DNA from: Gracilibacillus salitolerans
GTDB taxonomy: Bacteria > Bacillota > Bacilli > Bacillales > Amphibacillaceae
Direction of reading: 5' to 3'
Length of the DNA stretch: 64,000 nucleotides
Assembly: GCF_009650095.1 (NCBI RefSeq)
Contig: NZ_CP045915.1
Coordinates: 3,224,001 to 3,288,000, forward strand
The position numbers were made by a program, and so were the translations under genes. Shown piece by piece: positions 1 to 12,391 of this stretch (the stretch's first letter is position 1; each line of letters opens with the position of its first letter). Below the pieces are notes generated by a model. That model had not been told where the DNA came from. It searched no databases and was given only the letters and a program-made list of their open reading frames with translations.

Positions 1-492
1 CTGTTAATGAAAGGTCTAACACATGTTGAGGTACGAATAGACTCCATTCCTGACAAAACAGTACATGAAATTGTCTCAGAACTTTCCATAACAATAGATA
101 AAAATTCAAAAAGGACATTCAAAAATGTTGTCAAAGGATTAGTTCCTGAAAGATACTTGGATTTTTTATTAGAACGTAATGATATTTCACAAACGCTTAA
201 AAGTGCTAATATTTCCCGGGAAAAGCTTGAAGGATTTGTAAATGATCTTAAAGCCTTTTCTTTTCAGGTTCATGACAGCCTTCCATTACAAAAAGCCTTC
301 GTTACAGGGGGAGGTGTCTCCATTAAAGAAGTCGTTCCAAGTACAATGCAATCTAAATTAATGCATGGTCTATATTTTTGTGGAGAAGTGTTAGACATTC
401 ATGGATATACAGGTGGTTATAATATCACTTCTGCTATGGTTACCGGGAGAGTAGCAGGTATGCACGCCGCTTGGGAAAGTCTAAGTTCATAA
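1..492 (+). CDS. HI0933-family (BaiN/YtfP-type) flavoprotein, C-terminal part
   Basis: The reading frame is open from the first base, so the gene starts before the window and only about the last 163 codons are present. The visible part ends with the family's FAD-binding signature: a TGGGVS turn, a GLYFCGEVLDIHGYTGGYN block and a closing TGRVAG helix. This C-terminal block is typical of HI0933/YhiN/BaiN-type NAD(P)/FAD oxidoreductases, about 420 residues in full; the B. subtilis relative is YtfP. The physiological substrate of most members is unknown. A hairpin shared with the convergent ASCH gene follows the stop. Family assignment is firm; function is not. Confidence 0.85.
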   Translation: MLMKGLTHVEVRIDSIPDKTVHEIVSELSITIDKNSKRTFKNVVKGLVPERYLDFLLERNDISQTLKSANISREKLEGFVNDLKAFSFQVHDSLPLQKAFVTGGGVSIKEVVPSTMQSKLMHGLYFCGEVLDIHGYTGGYNITSAMVTGRVAGMHAAWESLSS

Positions 493-506
493 TACAAAAG
501 CATATT

Positions 507-546
507 AAAAATCTAGACTTCAGCTTTATGCCTAGTCTAGATTTTT
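507..546. terminator. bidirectional rho-independent terminator
   Basis: A 13-bp perfect inverted repeat (507-519 with 534-546) around a 14-nt loop, A-rich on the left and T-rich on the right, lies between two convergent genes. It can serve both; its right arm overlaps the stop codon of the ASCH gene. Confidence 0.8.
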
Positions 547-1008
547 CCCGATTATAGGGTACACTAATTCAAAACGTTCACATACAACTAATATTTGCTC
601 GTTAAACGTTTGATTGATTTCATTAAGTTCCCTCTCAAAAAAAGCTTGATGAACTTTACGCCAATATTTTAAGCTACGATCTCCTTCTCCTTCTAAGTAT
701 GCGTGTTCCTCAGATACCTCTTCGAATGGCATAATATTTACTTCGACAGTTTTGAGTATTGCAACTGGCGCATCATTTCCATCTAAAATTATATTATAAA
801 GCCCAACATAAGGTATCGAGTCACTCTCAACTTGATACATTATATAATTAGAAGATGTTGCTGTCTTTTTACCTTCTAAAACTAATTGAGCAAGGTCATC
901 AGCATGTTGTTTGCTTGATCCGAATGGCCAGGCATCATATGTATCAGGTGCATTTGGAGATATCTTTTTAAATTGACGCCAATATTCGTCTATTCTTTCC
1001 TGTGACAT
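532..1008 (-). CDS. ASCH-domain protein
   Basis: A 158-residue soluble protein. It has the ASCH (PUA-like) fold pattern: an early PDTYDAWPFG segment, an A-x-L-V-L-x-GKKTAT core, then the beta strands around residues 60-95 and a long C-terminal helix with RSLKYWRKVH. ASCH proteins bind RNA or nucleotides; the E. coli member YqfB is an N4-acetylcytidine amidohydrolase, but this subgroup (DUF984-like, 150-160 residues) is mostly uncharacterised. The ATG start has an A/G-rich ribosome site just upstream. It stands alone on the minus strand, convergent with the flavoprotein gene. Family confident, role unknown. Confidence 0.8.
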   Translation of the reverse strand: MSQERIDEYWRQFKKISPNAPDTYDAWPFGSSKQHADDLAQLVLEGKKTATSSNYIMYQVESDSIPYVGLYNIILDGNDAPVAILKTVEVNIMPFEEVSEEHAYLEGEGDRSLKYWRKVHQAFFERELNEINQTFNEQILVVCERFELVYPIIGKNLD

Positions 1009-1099
1009 TTAAGTTCCACCTTTTATTTTTAATAAATTGACCTACAAAATTGCTTTAAGAACCACTGTAAGGCTTCGTATTTGTCTTTTTTCATATAAT

Positions 1100-1133
1100 A
1101 AAAACTCCCTAGTCCAATGACTAAGAAGTTTTT
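1100..1133 (-). terminator. rRNA operon terminator
   Basis: A hairpin with a 15-nt left arm (1100-1114) and right arm (1119-1133), a 4-nt loop, and runs of A/T at both ends lies directly after the 5S gene in the direction of transcription. It is the expected end of the rrn operon. Confidence 0.8.
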
Positions 1134-1139
1134 CAATTG

Positions 1140-1255
1140 CTTGGCAACGTCCTACTCTTGCAGGGGCGCGAGCCCCAACTACCATGGGCGCTGGAGAGCT
1201 TAACTACTGTGTTCGGCATGGGAACAGGTGTGACCTCTCCGCTATCGCTACCAGA
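1140..1255 (-). rRNA. rrf: 5S ribosomal RNA
   Basis: On the minus strand the sequence begins TCTGGTAGCGATAGCG and contains the conserved CCCATGCCGAACAC and AGAGTAGGACG blocks of Bacillus 5S rRNA, ending in the closing GTTGCCAA strand. Length about 116 nt is normal. It is the last gene of a 16S-23S-5S operon without tRNA genes. Ends are good to a few bases. Confidence 0.97.
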
Positions 1256-1288
1256 CTCTGTATGATGATGTATAAGGGATATACCCTA

Positions 1289-1304
1289 AAAACTAGATAA
1301 GAGT
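1289..1304 (-). other. 23S rRNA processing stem, 3' arm
   Basis: These 16 bases are the exact reverse complement of 4314-4329 on the other side of the 23S gene. In the transcript they pair and bring the 23S ends together, the usual substrate for RNase III-type and Mini-III processing in Bacilli. Confidence 0.75.
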
Positions 1305-1331
1305 GATGAAACAAGATCAAACAAAGTATAT

Positions 1332-4248
<2,917 letters not shown>

Positions 4249-4313
4249 ACTTACAATACTTACTATGCTTAACGCATGAAAAAGTCGTTGGTTTTTGTTT
4301 GATGTCTTGTCAT

Positions 4314-4329
4314 ACTCTTATCTAGTTTT
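4314..4329 (-). other. 23S rRNA processing stem, 5' arm
   Basis: Partner of 1289-1304: 16 bp of perfect complementarity flanking the 23S gene in the 16S-23S spacer. The spacer itself (about 4249-4428) contains no tRNA gene. Confidence 0.75.
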
Positions 4330-4361
4330 CAAGGTACATAATAGAGAGAGAATTGATCTCT

Positions 4362-4388
4362 CAAAACTGAACCAAACAACGCAGTATG
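4362..4388 (-). other. 16S rRNA processing stem, 3' arm
   Basis: Complementary to 6042-6067 upstream of the 16S 5' end, with one mismatch and a 2-nt bulge over about 26 bases. This is the expected RNase III stem enclosing 16S rRNA. Confidence 0.7.
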
Positions 4389-4424
4389 TTTTTTTGCACC
4401 TTGTAAAAAAGGTGTTCCTTTAAT

Positions 4425-5993
<1,569 letters not shown>

Positions 5994-6041
5994 GTTGACT
6001 TGCGCTCGCTTCTATAAGCTAGCTTGTTTCATGTTTAAAAT

Positions 6042-6067
6042 CATACTGGTTGTTTTGTTCAGTTTTC
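6042..6067 (-). other. 16S rRNA processing stem, 5' arm
   Basis: Partner of 4362-4388; lies in the leader between promoter P2 and the 16S gene. Confidence 0.7.
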
Positions 6068-6099
6068 AAAGATCAACGTCTTTTTGAAGCGACAAATAA

Positions 6100-6128
6100 A
6101 TTATATCAAATGGTTATTTACCTGTCAA
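6100..6128 (-). promoter_or_regulatory. rrn promoter P2 (SigA)
   Basis: On the minus strand, a consensus -35 TTGACA (6123-6128) and a consensus -10 TATAAT (6100-6105) are separated by 17 bp. About 105 bp upstream of 16S. Confidence 0.9.
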
Positions 6129-6164
6129 CAACTTTTAAACTCTTTTAATGAGTCAACTTTTACA

Positions 6165-6193
6165 ATGATACATACTATTCAATAAAAAGTCAA
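6165..6193 (-). promoter_or_regulatory. rrn promoter P1 (SigA)
   Basis: On the minus strand, TTGACT (6188-6193) and TATCAT (6165-6170) are 17 bp apart, 65 bp upstream of P2. Tandem promoters are usual for rrn operons. A third TATAAT (6234-6239) has no good -35. Confidence 0.75.
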
Positions 6194-6288
6194 TACTATT
6201 TCACCAACTTTATTATTTATAAGATTCCATCAAATTATACATAAAAATTGAATAGTTTACATTTGATTTTCTACAGAACACGAATGAA

Positions 6289-6320
6289 CAAACCCGTTTC
6301 CAATAATAGAAACGGGTTTG
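6289..6320 (-). terminator. leuS terminator
   Basis: A perfect 12-bp inverted repeat (6289-6300 with 6309-6320) with an 8-nt loop lies about 35 bp beyond the leuS stop. The following T-run is short, so termination strength is uncertain. Confidence 0.65.
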
Positions 6321-6352
6321 TAGTTCTTATTTACCGAAGAAAAGCCTTTAAT

Positions 6353-8770
6353 TTAGTTCGCAACAATATTCACTAACTTACCAGGTACTACAATTACTTT
6401 GCGAACAGTTTTTCCTTCAATACGTTCTTTGATAGACTCTTGTTCCAATGCTGTTTGTTCAATTTCATCTTTAGAGGCATTTTTATCAACCATTATCTTC
6501 GCACGAACTTTACCCATAATTTGAATAACTATCTCGACTTCGTTTTCCTCTAATTTAGATTCATCAAATGTAGGCCATGCATCATATGCTAATGTATCAT
6601 CATGTCCAAGTAACTTCCAGATCTCCTCTGCTAAGTGTGGAGCTACTGGTGATAACAACTTCACAATCCCTTCAGCATACACTCGCGGAATTTCATCCGC
6701 TTTATATGCCTCATTAATAAATACCATCATTTGCGAAATCCCGGTATTAAAACGTAAATCCTCAAAATTTTGTGTTACTACTTTTACTGTCTCATGATAG
6801 ATTTTTTCTAAATCATCAGAACGTTCTACTTCAGTTACTTTATTAGACAACTGATGATCGTCAGTTACAAACAATCGCCACACACGATCTAAGAATCGTC
6901 TTGCACCATCTAAACCATTCGTACTCCAAGCGACAGAAGCATCTAGTGGACCCATAAACATTTCATAAAGTCTTAAAGTATCCGCACCATGCGTAAGGAC
7001 AATTTCGTCTGGGTTTACTACATTCCCTTTGGACTTACTCATTTTTTCATTATTTTCACCAAGAATCATACCTTGGTTAAACAGCTTTTGAAATGGTTCT
7101 TTAGTTGGGACAACACCGATATCAAATAAAAACTTATGCCAGAAACGCGCATACAACAAGTGTAATACAGCATGTTCAGCACCACCGATATAGACATCCA
7201 CCGGTAACCATTCTTTTAATGTATCAAAGTCGGCAAGTTTTTCTGGATTATGCGGATCAACATAACGCAAGAAATACCAGCAACTTCCTGCCCATTGAGG
7301 CATCGTATTCGTTTCACGACGACCTTCCATTCCTGTTTCTGGATCTGTCACACGTACCCAATTCTCGATATTAGCGAGAGGTGATTCCCCTGTGCCAGAA
7401 GGTTTAATTTCAGATGTTTTCGGTAGCACTAATGGCAAGTCTTTCTCAGGAACTGCTGACATGGAGCCGTCTTCCCAATGGATAATCGGAATCGGTTCGC
7501 CCCAATAACGTTGACGACTAAATAACCAATCTCGAAGGCGATACGTTACTTTACGCTCTCCTACATTATTATCTTCTAACCAATCAATCGCCTTTGCGAT
7601 AGCTTCTTCTTTATTTAAACCATTCAAAAAGTCAGAGTTAATGTGTGGGCCATCCCCTGTAAAAGCTTCTTCGTCTGTACTGCCACCTTCTAAGACAGGG
7701 ATAATCTCAAGGTTGAATTTCTTAGCAAACTCATAATCACGCTCATCATGCGCAGGTACTGCCATGATAGCCCCAGATCCATATGTCATTAATACGTAAT
7801 CAGCTACCCAAATAGGAAGTTTCTTACCGTTAATTGGATTAATCGCATAAGCTCCCGTAAATACACCAGTTTTATCTTTAGCAAGATCTGTACGTTCAAG
7901 GTCACTTTTTGTCTTCACTTTATCTAGATAAATTTCTACTTCATCCTGTTGCTCTGCCGAAACCACTTTGTTCACAAGTGGATGTTCTGGCGCTAACACA
8001 GCATACGTTGCACCAAATAAAGTATCAGGTCTCGTTGTGAAAACAGAAAATGACGCATCATGACCATCTATATTAAAGGTTACTTCAGCACCTTCTGAGC
8101 GACCAATCCAGTTTCGTTGCATGTCTTTAATACTTTCAGGCCAATCTAACTCATCTAAATCTTCCAATAAGCGCTCAGCATATGCAGTAATTTTTAGCAT
8201 CCATTGCTTCATTGGCTTACGTTCAACCGGATGTCCGCCACGCTCACTTTTTCCATCTATTACTTCTTCATTAGCAAGCACGGTCCCCAATGCTGGGCAC
8301 CAGTTTACGGGTACTTCATCGATATAAGCTAACCCTTTTTCATATAATTTCAAGAAAATCCATTGTGTCCATTTATAATAATTCGGATCGGTTGTATTAA
8401 CTTCACGATCCCAGTCATAAGAAAAACCCAATTCTTGAATTTGTCTACGGAAAGTATTAATATTTTGTTCCGTAAAATCTGCCGGGTCATTTCCTGTATC
8501 TAAGGCATATTGCTCGGCTGGTAAACCAAACGCATCCCATCCAATTGGATGTAATACTTCATACCCTTGCATTCGCTTCATTCTTGATAAAATGTCTGTT
8601 GCTGTATAGCCTTCGGGGTGTCCAACATGCAACCCTGCACCTGACGGATAAGGGAACATGTCTAACGCATAAAACTTATCCTTATTCGACCTAGCATCCG
8701 TTGCAAAAGTTTTATTTTTCATCCAATAATTGCGCCATTTTTCTTCTATTTTCGTATGATCAAACGACAT
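6353..8770 (-). CDS. leuS: leucyl-tRNA synthetase
   Basis: Charges tRNA-Leu with leucine in the cytoplasm. 805 residues, the normal bacterial length. A class I aminoacyl-tRNA synthetase: the HIGH-type motif HVGH lies at about residues 48-51 after FPYPSGAGL, the large CP1 editing domain follows (about 220-420), and KMSKS lies near residue 577, followed by an anticodon-binding domain and a C-terminal domain ending in [15 protein letters not shown]. The ATG start has a GGAGG-like site (AGGAAG) upstream. The long leader carries a leucine T-box (8831-9080), so transcription should respond to uncharged tRNA-Leu. Confidence 0.98.
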   Translation of the reverse strand: MSFDHTKIEEKWRNYWMKNKTFATDARSNKDKFYALDMFPYPSGAGLHVGHPEGYTATDILSRMKRMQGYEVLHPIGWDAFGLPAEQYALDTGNDPADFTEQNINTFRRQIQELGFSYDWDREVNTTDPNYYKWTQWIFLKLYEKGLAYIDEVPVNWCPALGTVLANEEVIDGKSERGGHPVERKPMKQWMLKITAYAERLLEDLDELDWPESIKDMQRNWIGRSEGAEVTFNIDGHDASFSVFTTRPDTLFGATYAVLAPEHPLVNKVVSAEQQDEVEIYLDKVKTKSDLERTDLAKDKTGVFTGAYAINPINGKKLPIWVADYVLMTYGSGAIMAVPAHDERDYEFAKKFNLEIIPVLEGGSTDEEAFTGDGPHINSDFLNGLNKEEAIAKAIDWLEDNNVGERKVTYRLRDWLFSRQRYWGEPIPIIHWEDGSMSAVPEKDLPLVLPKTSEIKPSGTGESPLANIENWVRVTDPETGMEGRRETNTMPQWAGSCWYFLRYVDPHNPEKLADFDTLKEWLPVDVYIGGAEHAVLHLLYARFWHKFLFDIGVVPTKEPFQKLFNQGMILGENNEKMSKSKGNVVNPDEIVLTHGADTLRLYEMFMGPLDASVAWSTNGLDGARRFLDRVWRLFVTDDHQLSNKVTEVERSDDLEKIYHETVKVVTQNFEDLRFNTGISQMMVFINEAYKADEIPRVYAEGIVKLLSPVAPHLAEEIWKLLGHDDTLAYDAWPTFDESKLEENEVEIVIQIMGKVRAKIMVDKNASKDEIEQTALEQESIKERIEGKTVRKVIVVPGKLVNIVAN

Positions 8771-8830
8771 ATTCTACTTCCTCCTTCGAACCTTTATGTA
8801 AATACGTAGACTAAAAACGTATGTTCTTAA

Positions 8831-9080
8831 ACACAAAAAAATCCCCCTAATCCCACAATGGGACGAGAGAGATTCCCGCGGTACCACCCAACATTAGTGT
8901 TAAAATTAACACCCACTTAAAATCCTTAACGCGGACAACGACAAAAGCTACTATACTGTTCACTTTTATAACATCTGAGGCGAGTTCGTAACAAGATAGG
9001 GATGACTCGCACCAAACGTCACCTCTCTTAGCCTAATCTTCTTACTACTATTCCTCTTCATCGTCATTTATATGATCTGT
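8831..9080 (-). promoter_or_regulatory. T-box leader of leuS (leucine specifier CUC)
   Basis: On the minus strand the leader contains the invariant T-box sequence TGGTACCGCGG (TGGTACC at 8880-8886), followed by a terminator hairpin and a T-run at 8831-8837. In the specifier loop the context GAACTCG places a CTC leucine codon at 8982-8984. Uncharged tRNA-Leu is expected to stabilise the antiterminator and allow leuS transcription. Confidence 0.93.
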
Positions 9081-9108
9081 TGATACATTATCTGTTATAC
9101 TTTATGAT

Positions 9109-9137
9109 AGTTTAAAGAAATGTCTGAATTTTGTCAA
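9109..9137 (-). promoter_or_regulatory. leuS promoter (SigA)
   Basis: On the minus strand, TTGACA (9132-9137), a 17-bp spacer and TAAACT (9109-9114). The -35 lies inside a perfect palindrome (9133-9149, two 8-bp arms around one base) that abuts the stop codon of the upstream alpha-glucosidase gene and may act as its weak terminator. Confidence 0.8.
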
Positions 9138-9148
9138 GAGTCTCTTGA

Positions 9149-10807
9149 CTACCAGATATAAACCTTTGCTTCGTGTGGTTGTAAAATCATGGTTTCAGAT
9201 AACTCTTCACCTTTCATATTTGTTAATACCAGTTTAGGTGAATTTTCTAGAACATGTACAGGAATGCTTACTTCAGCCTCCGTACCAAACAGGTTCGTTA
9301 AAATAAATGCACCATGATCCCCATGGTTACGTGAATAGGCATATACTTGATCATGATTAGCTAATTCGAGTTCATAGCTACCATATACGAAAACATCATA
9401 TTGCTTTCGAGCAGCAATCATTTTTTTGTAAAAATTCAAAATAGAAGTTGGATCTTCTTTCTGGGCTGCAACATTGATTTCCTTGTAGTTTGGATTTATT
9501 TTCAACCATGGTATTCCAGTTGAAAACCCTCCGTTTGTATCATCATTCCATTGCATAGGTGTTCTAGAATTATCTCGACCACTCTTCCATATCTTTCTCA
9601 TAATTTCTTCGTGTGATTTACCTTCAGCAATCTCGTTACGATACATATTCTTGATCGCTACATCATTATAATCATCAATTGAATTAAATTGTACATTTGT
9701 CATCCCGATTTCTTGCCCTTGATAAATGAAAGGCGTGCCTTGCATAAAGAAAAACATAGTAGCTAAACATTTCGCCGACTGCACGTGATATTCGTCGTCA
9801 TTTCCCCAAGTCGAAACCGAACGAGCCTGATCATGATTTTCTAAAAAAAGCGCATTCCATCCTACACCTTCCAAGCCTTTCTGCCACTTAGTAATGGTCT
9901 TTTTTAATCTGTGGATATCCATACCACCTTCTTCACTCATATCCCACAGTCCTAAGTGCTCAAATTGAAAAATCATATCAAAGTACCCTTCCTCTTCACC
10001 GACCCATTGTTCAGCATCTTCTACTGTTACACCATTCGCTTCACCAACCGTCATAATATCATAATTATGAATGGTTGCTTTCGCAAATTCTTTTAAAAAC
10101 TGATCAATTCCAGGTCGATTCATGTGGCCGTCGAAAGAAGGTACATATTTTTTATTTTCGGGGTTTGGCATATCAGGAAACCCTGTTACTTTTTTTATAT
10201 GAGAAATCGCGTCCACTCTGAAACCATCTATCCCTTTATTTAGCCACCAATTTACCATAGAATAAAGATCACGTCTGACATCTGGGTTTTCCCAATTTAA
10301 ATCAGGTTGTTTCGTAGAAAATACATGCATGTAATATTCACTTGTTTTCTCATCGTATTGCCATGCAGAACCACCAAAAATAGATTCCCAGTTATTCGGC
10401 ACTTCACCATCTTTTCCAGGGTGCCATATATAATAATCACGATATGGATTGTCTCTAGATGACCGGGACTCAATAAACCATTTATGTTCATCCGAAGTAT
10501 GATTTATCACTAAATCCATAATCAACTTCATATCACGGTTATGTACTTCATCTAGAAGTAGATCGAAATCTTTCATTGTTCCAAAGTCATCCATAATCTC
10601 TTTATAGTCACTGATATCGTATCCATTATCATCATTTGGTGATTGATAGATAGGACTGATCCAAATCACATCGATACCAAGATCTTTTAAATAATCAAGT
10701 TTTGAAACAACACCTTGTAAATCCCCAATTCCGTCTCCGTTCGAGTCCATAAAACTGCGTGGGTAAATTTGATATGCTATTGCTTCTTTCCACCATTTTC
10801 TGTTCAT
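9149..10807 (-). CDS. malL: GH13 alpha-glucosidase (oligo-1,6-glucosidase/MalL type)
   Basis: Hydrolyses alpha-glucosidic bonds of malto- or isomalto-oligosaccharides in the cytoplasm. 552 residues, normal for GH13 subfamily 31. The catalytic set is visible: nucleophile D199 in GFRVDA, acid/base E256 in TVGEANG, and D326 in LENHDQ. The N-terminal WWKEAIAYQIYPRSF block and the DLVINHTSDEH block are diagnostic. The residue after the nucleophile is Ala, whereas strict oligo-1,6-glucosidases usually have Val there, so the preferred linkage is uncertain. Monocistronic. Its promoter sits between two LacI/CcpA-type operators, which points to glucose repression and possibly a local maltose regulator. 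Confidence 0.92.
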   Translation of the reverse strand: MNRKWWKEAIAYQIYPRSFMDSNGDGIGDLQGVVSKLDYLKDLGIDVIWISPIYQSPNDDNGYDISDYKEIMDDFGTMKDFDLLLDEVHNRDMKLIMDLVINHTSDEHKWFIESRSSRDNPYRDYYIWHPGKDGEVPNNWESIFGGSAWQYDEKTSEYYMHVFSTKQPDLNWENPDVRRDLYSMVNWWLNKGIDGFRVDAISHIKKVTGFPDMPNPENKKYVPSFDGHMNRPGIDQFLKEFAKATIHNYDIMTVGEANGVTVEDAEQWVGEEEGYFDMIFQFEHLGLWDMSEEGGMDIHRLKKTITKWQKGLEGVGWNALFLENHDQARSVSTWGNDDEYHVQSAKCLATMFFFMQGTPFIYQGQEIGMTNVQFNSIDDYNDVAIKNMYRNEIAEGKSHEEIMRKIWKSGRDNSRTPMQWNDDTNGGFSTGIPWLKINPNYKEINVAAQKEDPTSILNFYKKMIAARKQYDVFVYGSYELELANHDQVYAYSRNHGDHGAFILTNLFGTEAEVSIPVHVLENSPKLVLTNMKGEELSETMILQPHEAKVYIW

Positions 10808-10907
10808 AAAATAACCCCCTCTAATATATACGATAGGTCTCTTTGCTGCTTCCTATTTCTCTTTGAGTAATGAGCAAGAAACTTCTAAGTTCTCTATATG
10901 ATTACGC

Positions 10908-10920
10908 GCAAGCGATTGCA
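10908..10920 (-). promoter_or_regulatory. cre/LacI-type operator O1, downstream of the malL -10
   Basis: GCAAGCGATTGCA, a near-perfect dyad centred on CG, typical of LacI/GalR-family and CcpA binding. Its reverse reading fits the cre consensus except for the last base. It covers the transcription start region, so binding should repress. Confidence 0.7.
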
Positions 10921-10928
10921 TACATATA

Positions 10929-10956
10929 ATATTATCATGTAATAAGTTTCTGTCAA
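10929..10956 (-). promoter_or_regulatory. malL promoter (SigA)
   Basis: On the minus strand, TTGACA (10951-10956), a 16-bp spacer and TAATAT (10929-10934). Confidence 0.75.
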
Positions 10957-10995
10957 TAGCATTTAATGAATATGATGTTATACTGCATACACAAA

Positions 10996-11008
10996 GCAAT
11001 CGTTTGCA
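10996..11008 (-). promoter_or_regulatory. cre operator O2, upstream of the malL promoter
   Basis: On the minus strand ATGCAAACGATTGCT matches the CcpA cre consensus WTGNAANCGNWNNCW at every defined position. It lies 88 bp from O1, flanking the promoter, so looping or dual control by CcpA and a MalR-like repressor is possible. Confidence 0.72.
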
Positions 11009-11089
11009 TATTTGAAAACTTGTTCACCCTCCCCAGAATACATTCGCTCTATTATTAACACCCGTATCCTTTCATATAGACTTGATGCC

Positions 11090-11116
11090 AAAAAAGAGTA
11101 CCCTGAATGGATACCC
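11090..11116 (-). terminator. rlmN terminator
   Basis: Minus-strand hairpin of 8 bp with G-U pairs (11096-11103 with 11109-11116), a 5-nt loop and six Ts, immediately after the rlmN stop. Confidence 0.75.
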
Positions 11117-11118
11117 TT

Positions 11119-12192
11119 CTACGCTTTTTGTTTTTCTTTATCTTTTTTAATTTGTTTACTACGAAGTTGGCCACAAGCTGCATCAATATCTGTACCATGT
11201 TCAACACGGACGCCACAGTTGATACCATTTTCTAATAATACTTGATAAAAATCTAAAATTGCCTTCTTCTCACTTCTATCATATTGATTATGTTCATCAA
11301 CAGGGTTATATGGAATTAAATTCACATAGGATAAATGTCGCTTGTCTTTTAATAAGGATGCTAACTGTTTTGCTTCTTCTTTATGGTCATTTACATCTTT
11401 TAGCAAAATATATTCAAATGTAATCCTGCGATTGGTTTTTTCTAAATAATAATCAATTGCTGGCATTAATTTTTCTAATGGAAAAGCTTTATTGATTTTC
11501 ATAATTCTTGTTCGTAATTCATTATTTGGTGCATGTAATGAAAGTGCCAGATTCACTTGTAAATTTTCATCTGCAAAATCATACATTCGTTTTGCTAAAC
11601 CACTGGTTGAAACGGTAATATGTCGTGCTCCAATAGAAAGCCCTTCTTGATCGTTTACGATTCTTAAAAAGTCCATGGTATTGTCGTAATTATCGAATGG
11701 TTCCCCAATACCCATAACAACGATATGACTGACACGTTCGTCTTTGCCTTTTGCATCTAGATGTTTTTGCACCTTCATAATCTGCTCTACGATTTCGCCG
11801 GCAGAAAGATCACGGTTCTTCGTTAATAAACCACTCGCACAAAATGAACAGCCGATATTACAGCCAACTTGTGTCGTAACACAGACAGAATAACCATAAC
11901 TAAATTTCATTAATACCGTCTCAATTAAATTACCATCGGAAAGCTTAAACAAAAATTTAATCGTCCCATCCGTCGATTCTTGTTTTATTTCTTGTTCTAA
12001 TGTACCTAAATAAAAGTTTTCTTCTAATACCAATTGACAATCTGTATTTAAATTATACATTTCTGCAAATGTATTCACTCTCTTTTTATATAACCAATTC
12101 CAAACTTGTTTGGCACGGAATTTCTTTTGACCATGTTCTATTAACCATTCTTGAAGTTGATCAAATGTCAATGAATAAATCGAGCTTTTCAT
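11119..12192 (-). CDS. rlmN: 23S rRNA (adenine-2503-C2)-methyltransferase, radical SAM
   Basis: Methylates C2 of A2503 in 23S rRNA and of A37 in some tRNAs, tuning the ribosomal exit tunnel. 357 residues. The radical-SAM cluster C111-x3-C115-x2-C118 (GCNIGCSFC) is clear, as is the C-terminal catalytic cysteine C340 in DAACGQL. The GIGEPF segment (SAM binding) and NLIPYNPV are family signatures that separate RlmN/Cfr from other radical-SAM enzymes. The family's chromosomal housekeeping copy is RlmN; Cfr is usually plasmid-borne and shorter. It stands alone. Note that radical-SAM enzymes of other kinds are the source of the 5'-deoxyadenosine that may feed the metabolosome further along. Confidence 0.93.
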   Translation of the reverse strand: MKSSIYSLTFDQLQEWLIEHGQKKFRAKQVWNWLYKKRVNTFAEMYNLNTDCQLVLEENFYLGTLEQEIKQESTDGTIKFLFKLSDGNLIETVLMKFSYGYSVCVTTQVGCNIGCSFCASGLLTKNRDLSAGEIVEQIMKVQKHLDAKGKDERVSHIVVMGIGEPFDNYDNTMDFLRIVNDQEGLSIGARHITVSTSGLAKRMYDFADENLQVNLALSLHAPNNELRTRIMKINKAFPLEKLMPAIDYYLEKTNRRITFEYILLKDVNDHKEEAKQLASLLKDKRHLSYVNLIPYNPVDEHNQYDRSEKKAILDFYQVLLENGINCGVRVEHGTDIDAACGQLRSKQIKKDKEKQKA

Positions 12193-12317
12193 CTGAATCC
12201 CTCATTTCCATAATAGCTCTTGTTTCCATCAATACATCATACTAAATTTCCTAAGTAATAACAAGATCATTTTTGTCTGGCAAGATTTATGTATTGTTAC
12301 TATATACGTTTACGTTA

Positions 12318-12333
12318 CGTGATAAACATCACG
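12318..12333 (+). promoter_or_regulatory. palindrome CGTGATAAACATCACG upstream of the ilvB-like gene
   Basis: A 16-bp dyad with arms CGTGAT/ATCACG around AAAC, about 58 bp before the ilvB-like start. The GTGAT-N4-ATCAC form resembles binding sites of Crp/Fnr-family regulators. The factor is unknown. Confidence 0.4.
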
Positions 12334-12391
12334 GATGACGAGTTAAAAGCACATTACAATAAAATGAAAAAGGTAAAGGGATGAATTCACA

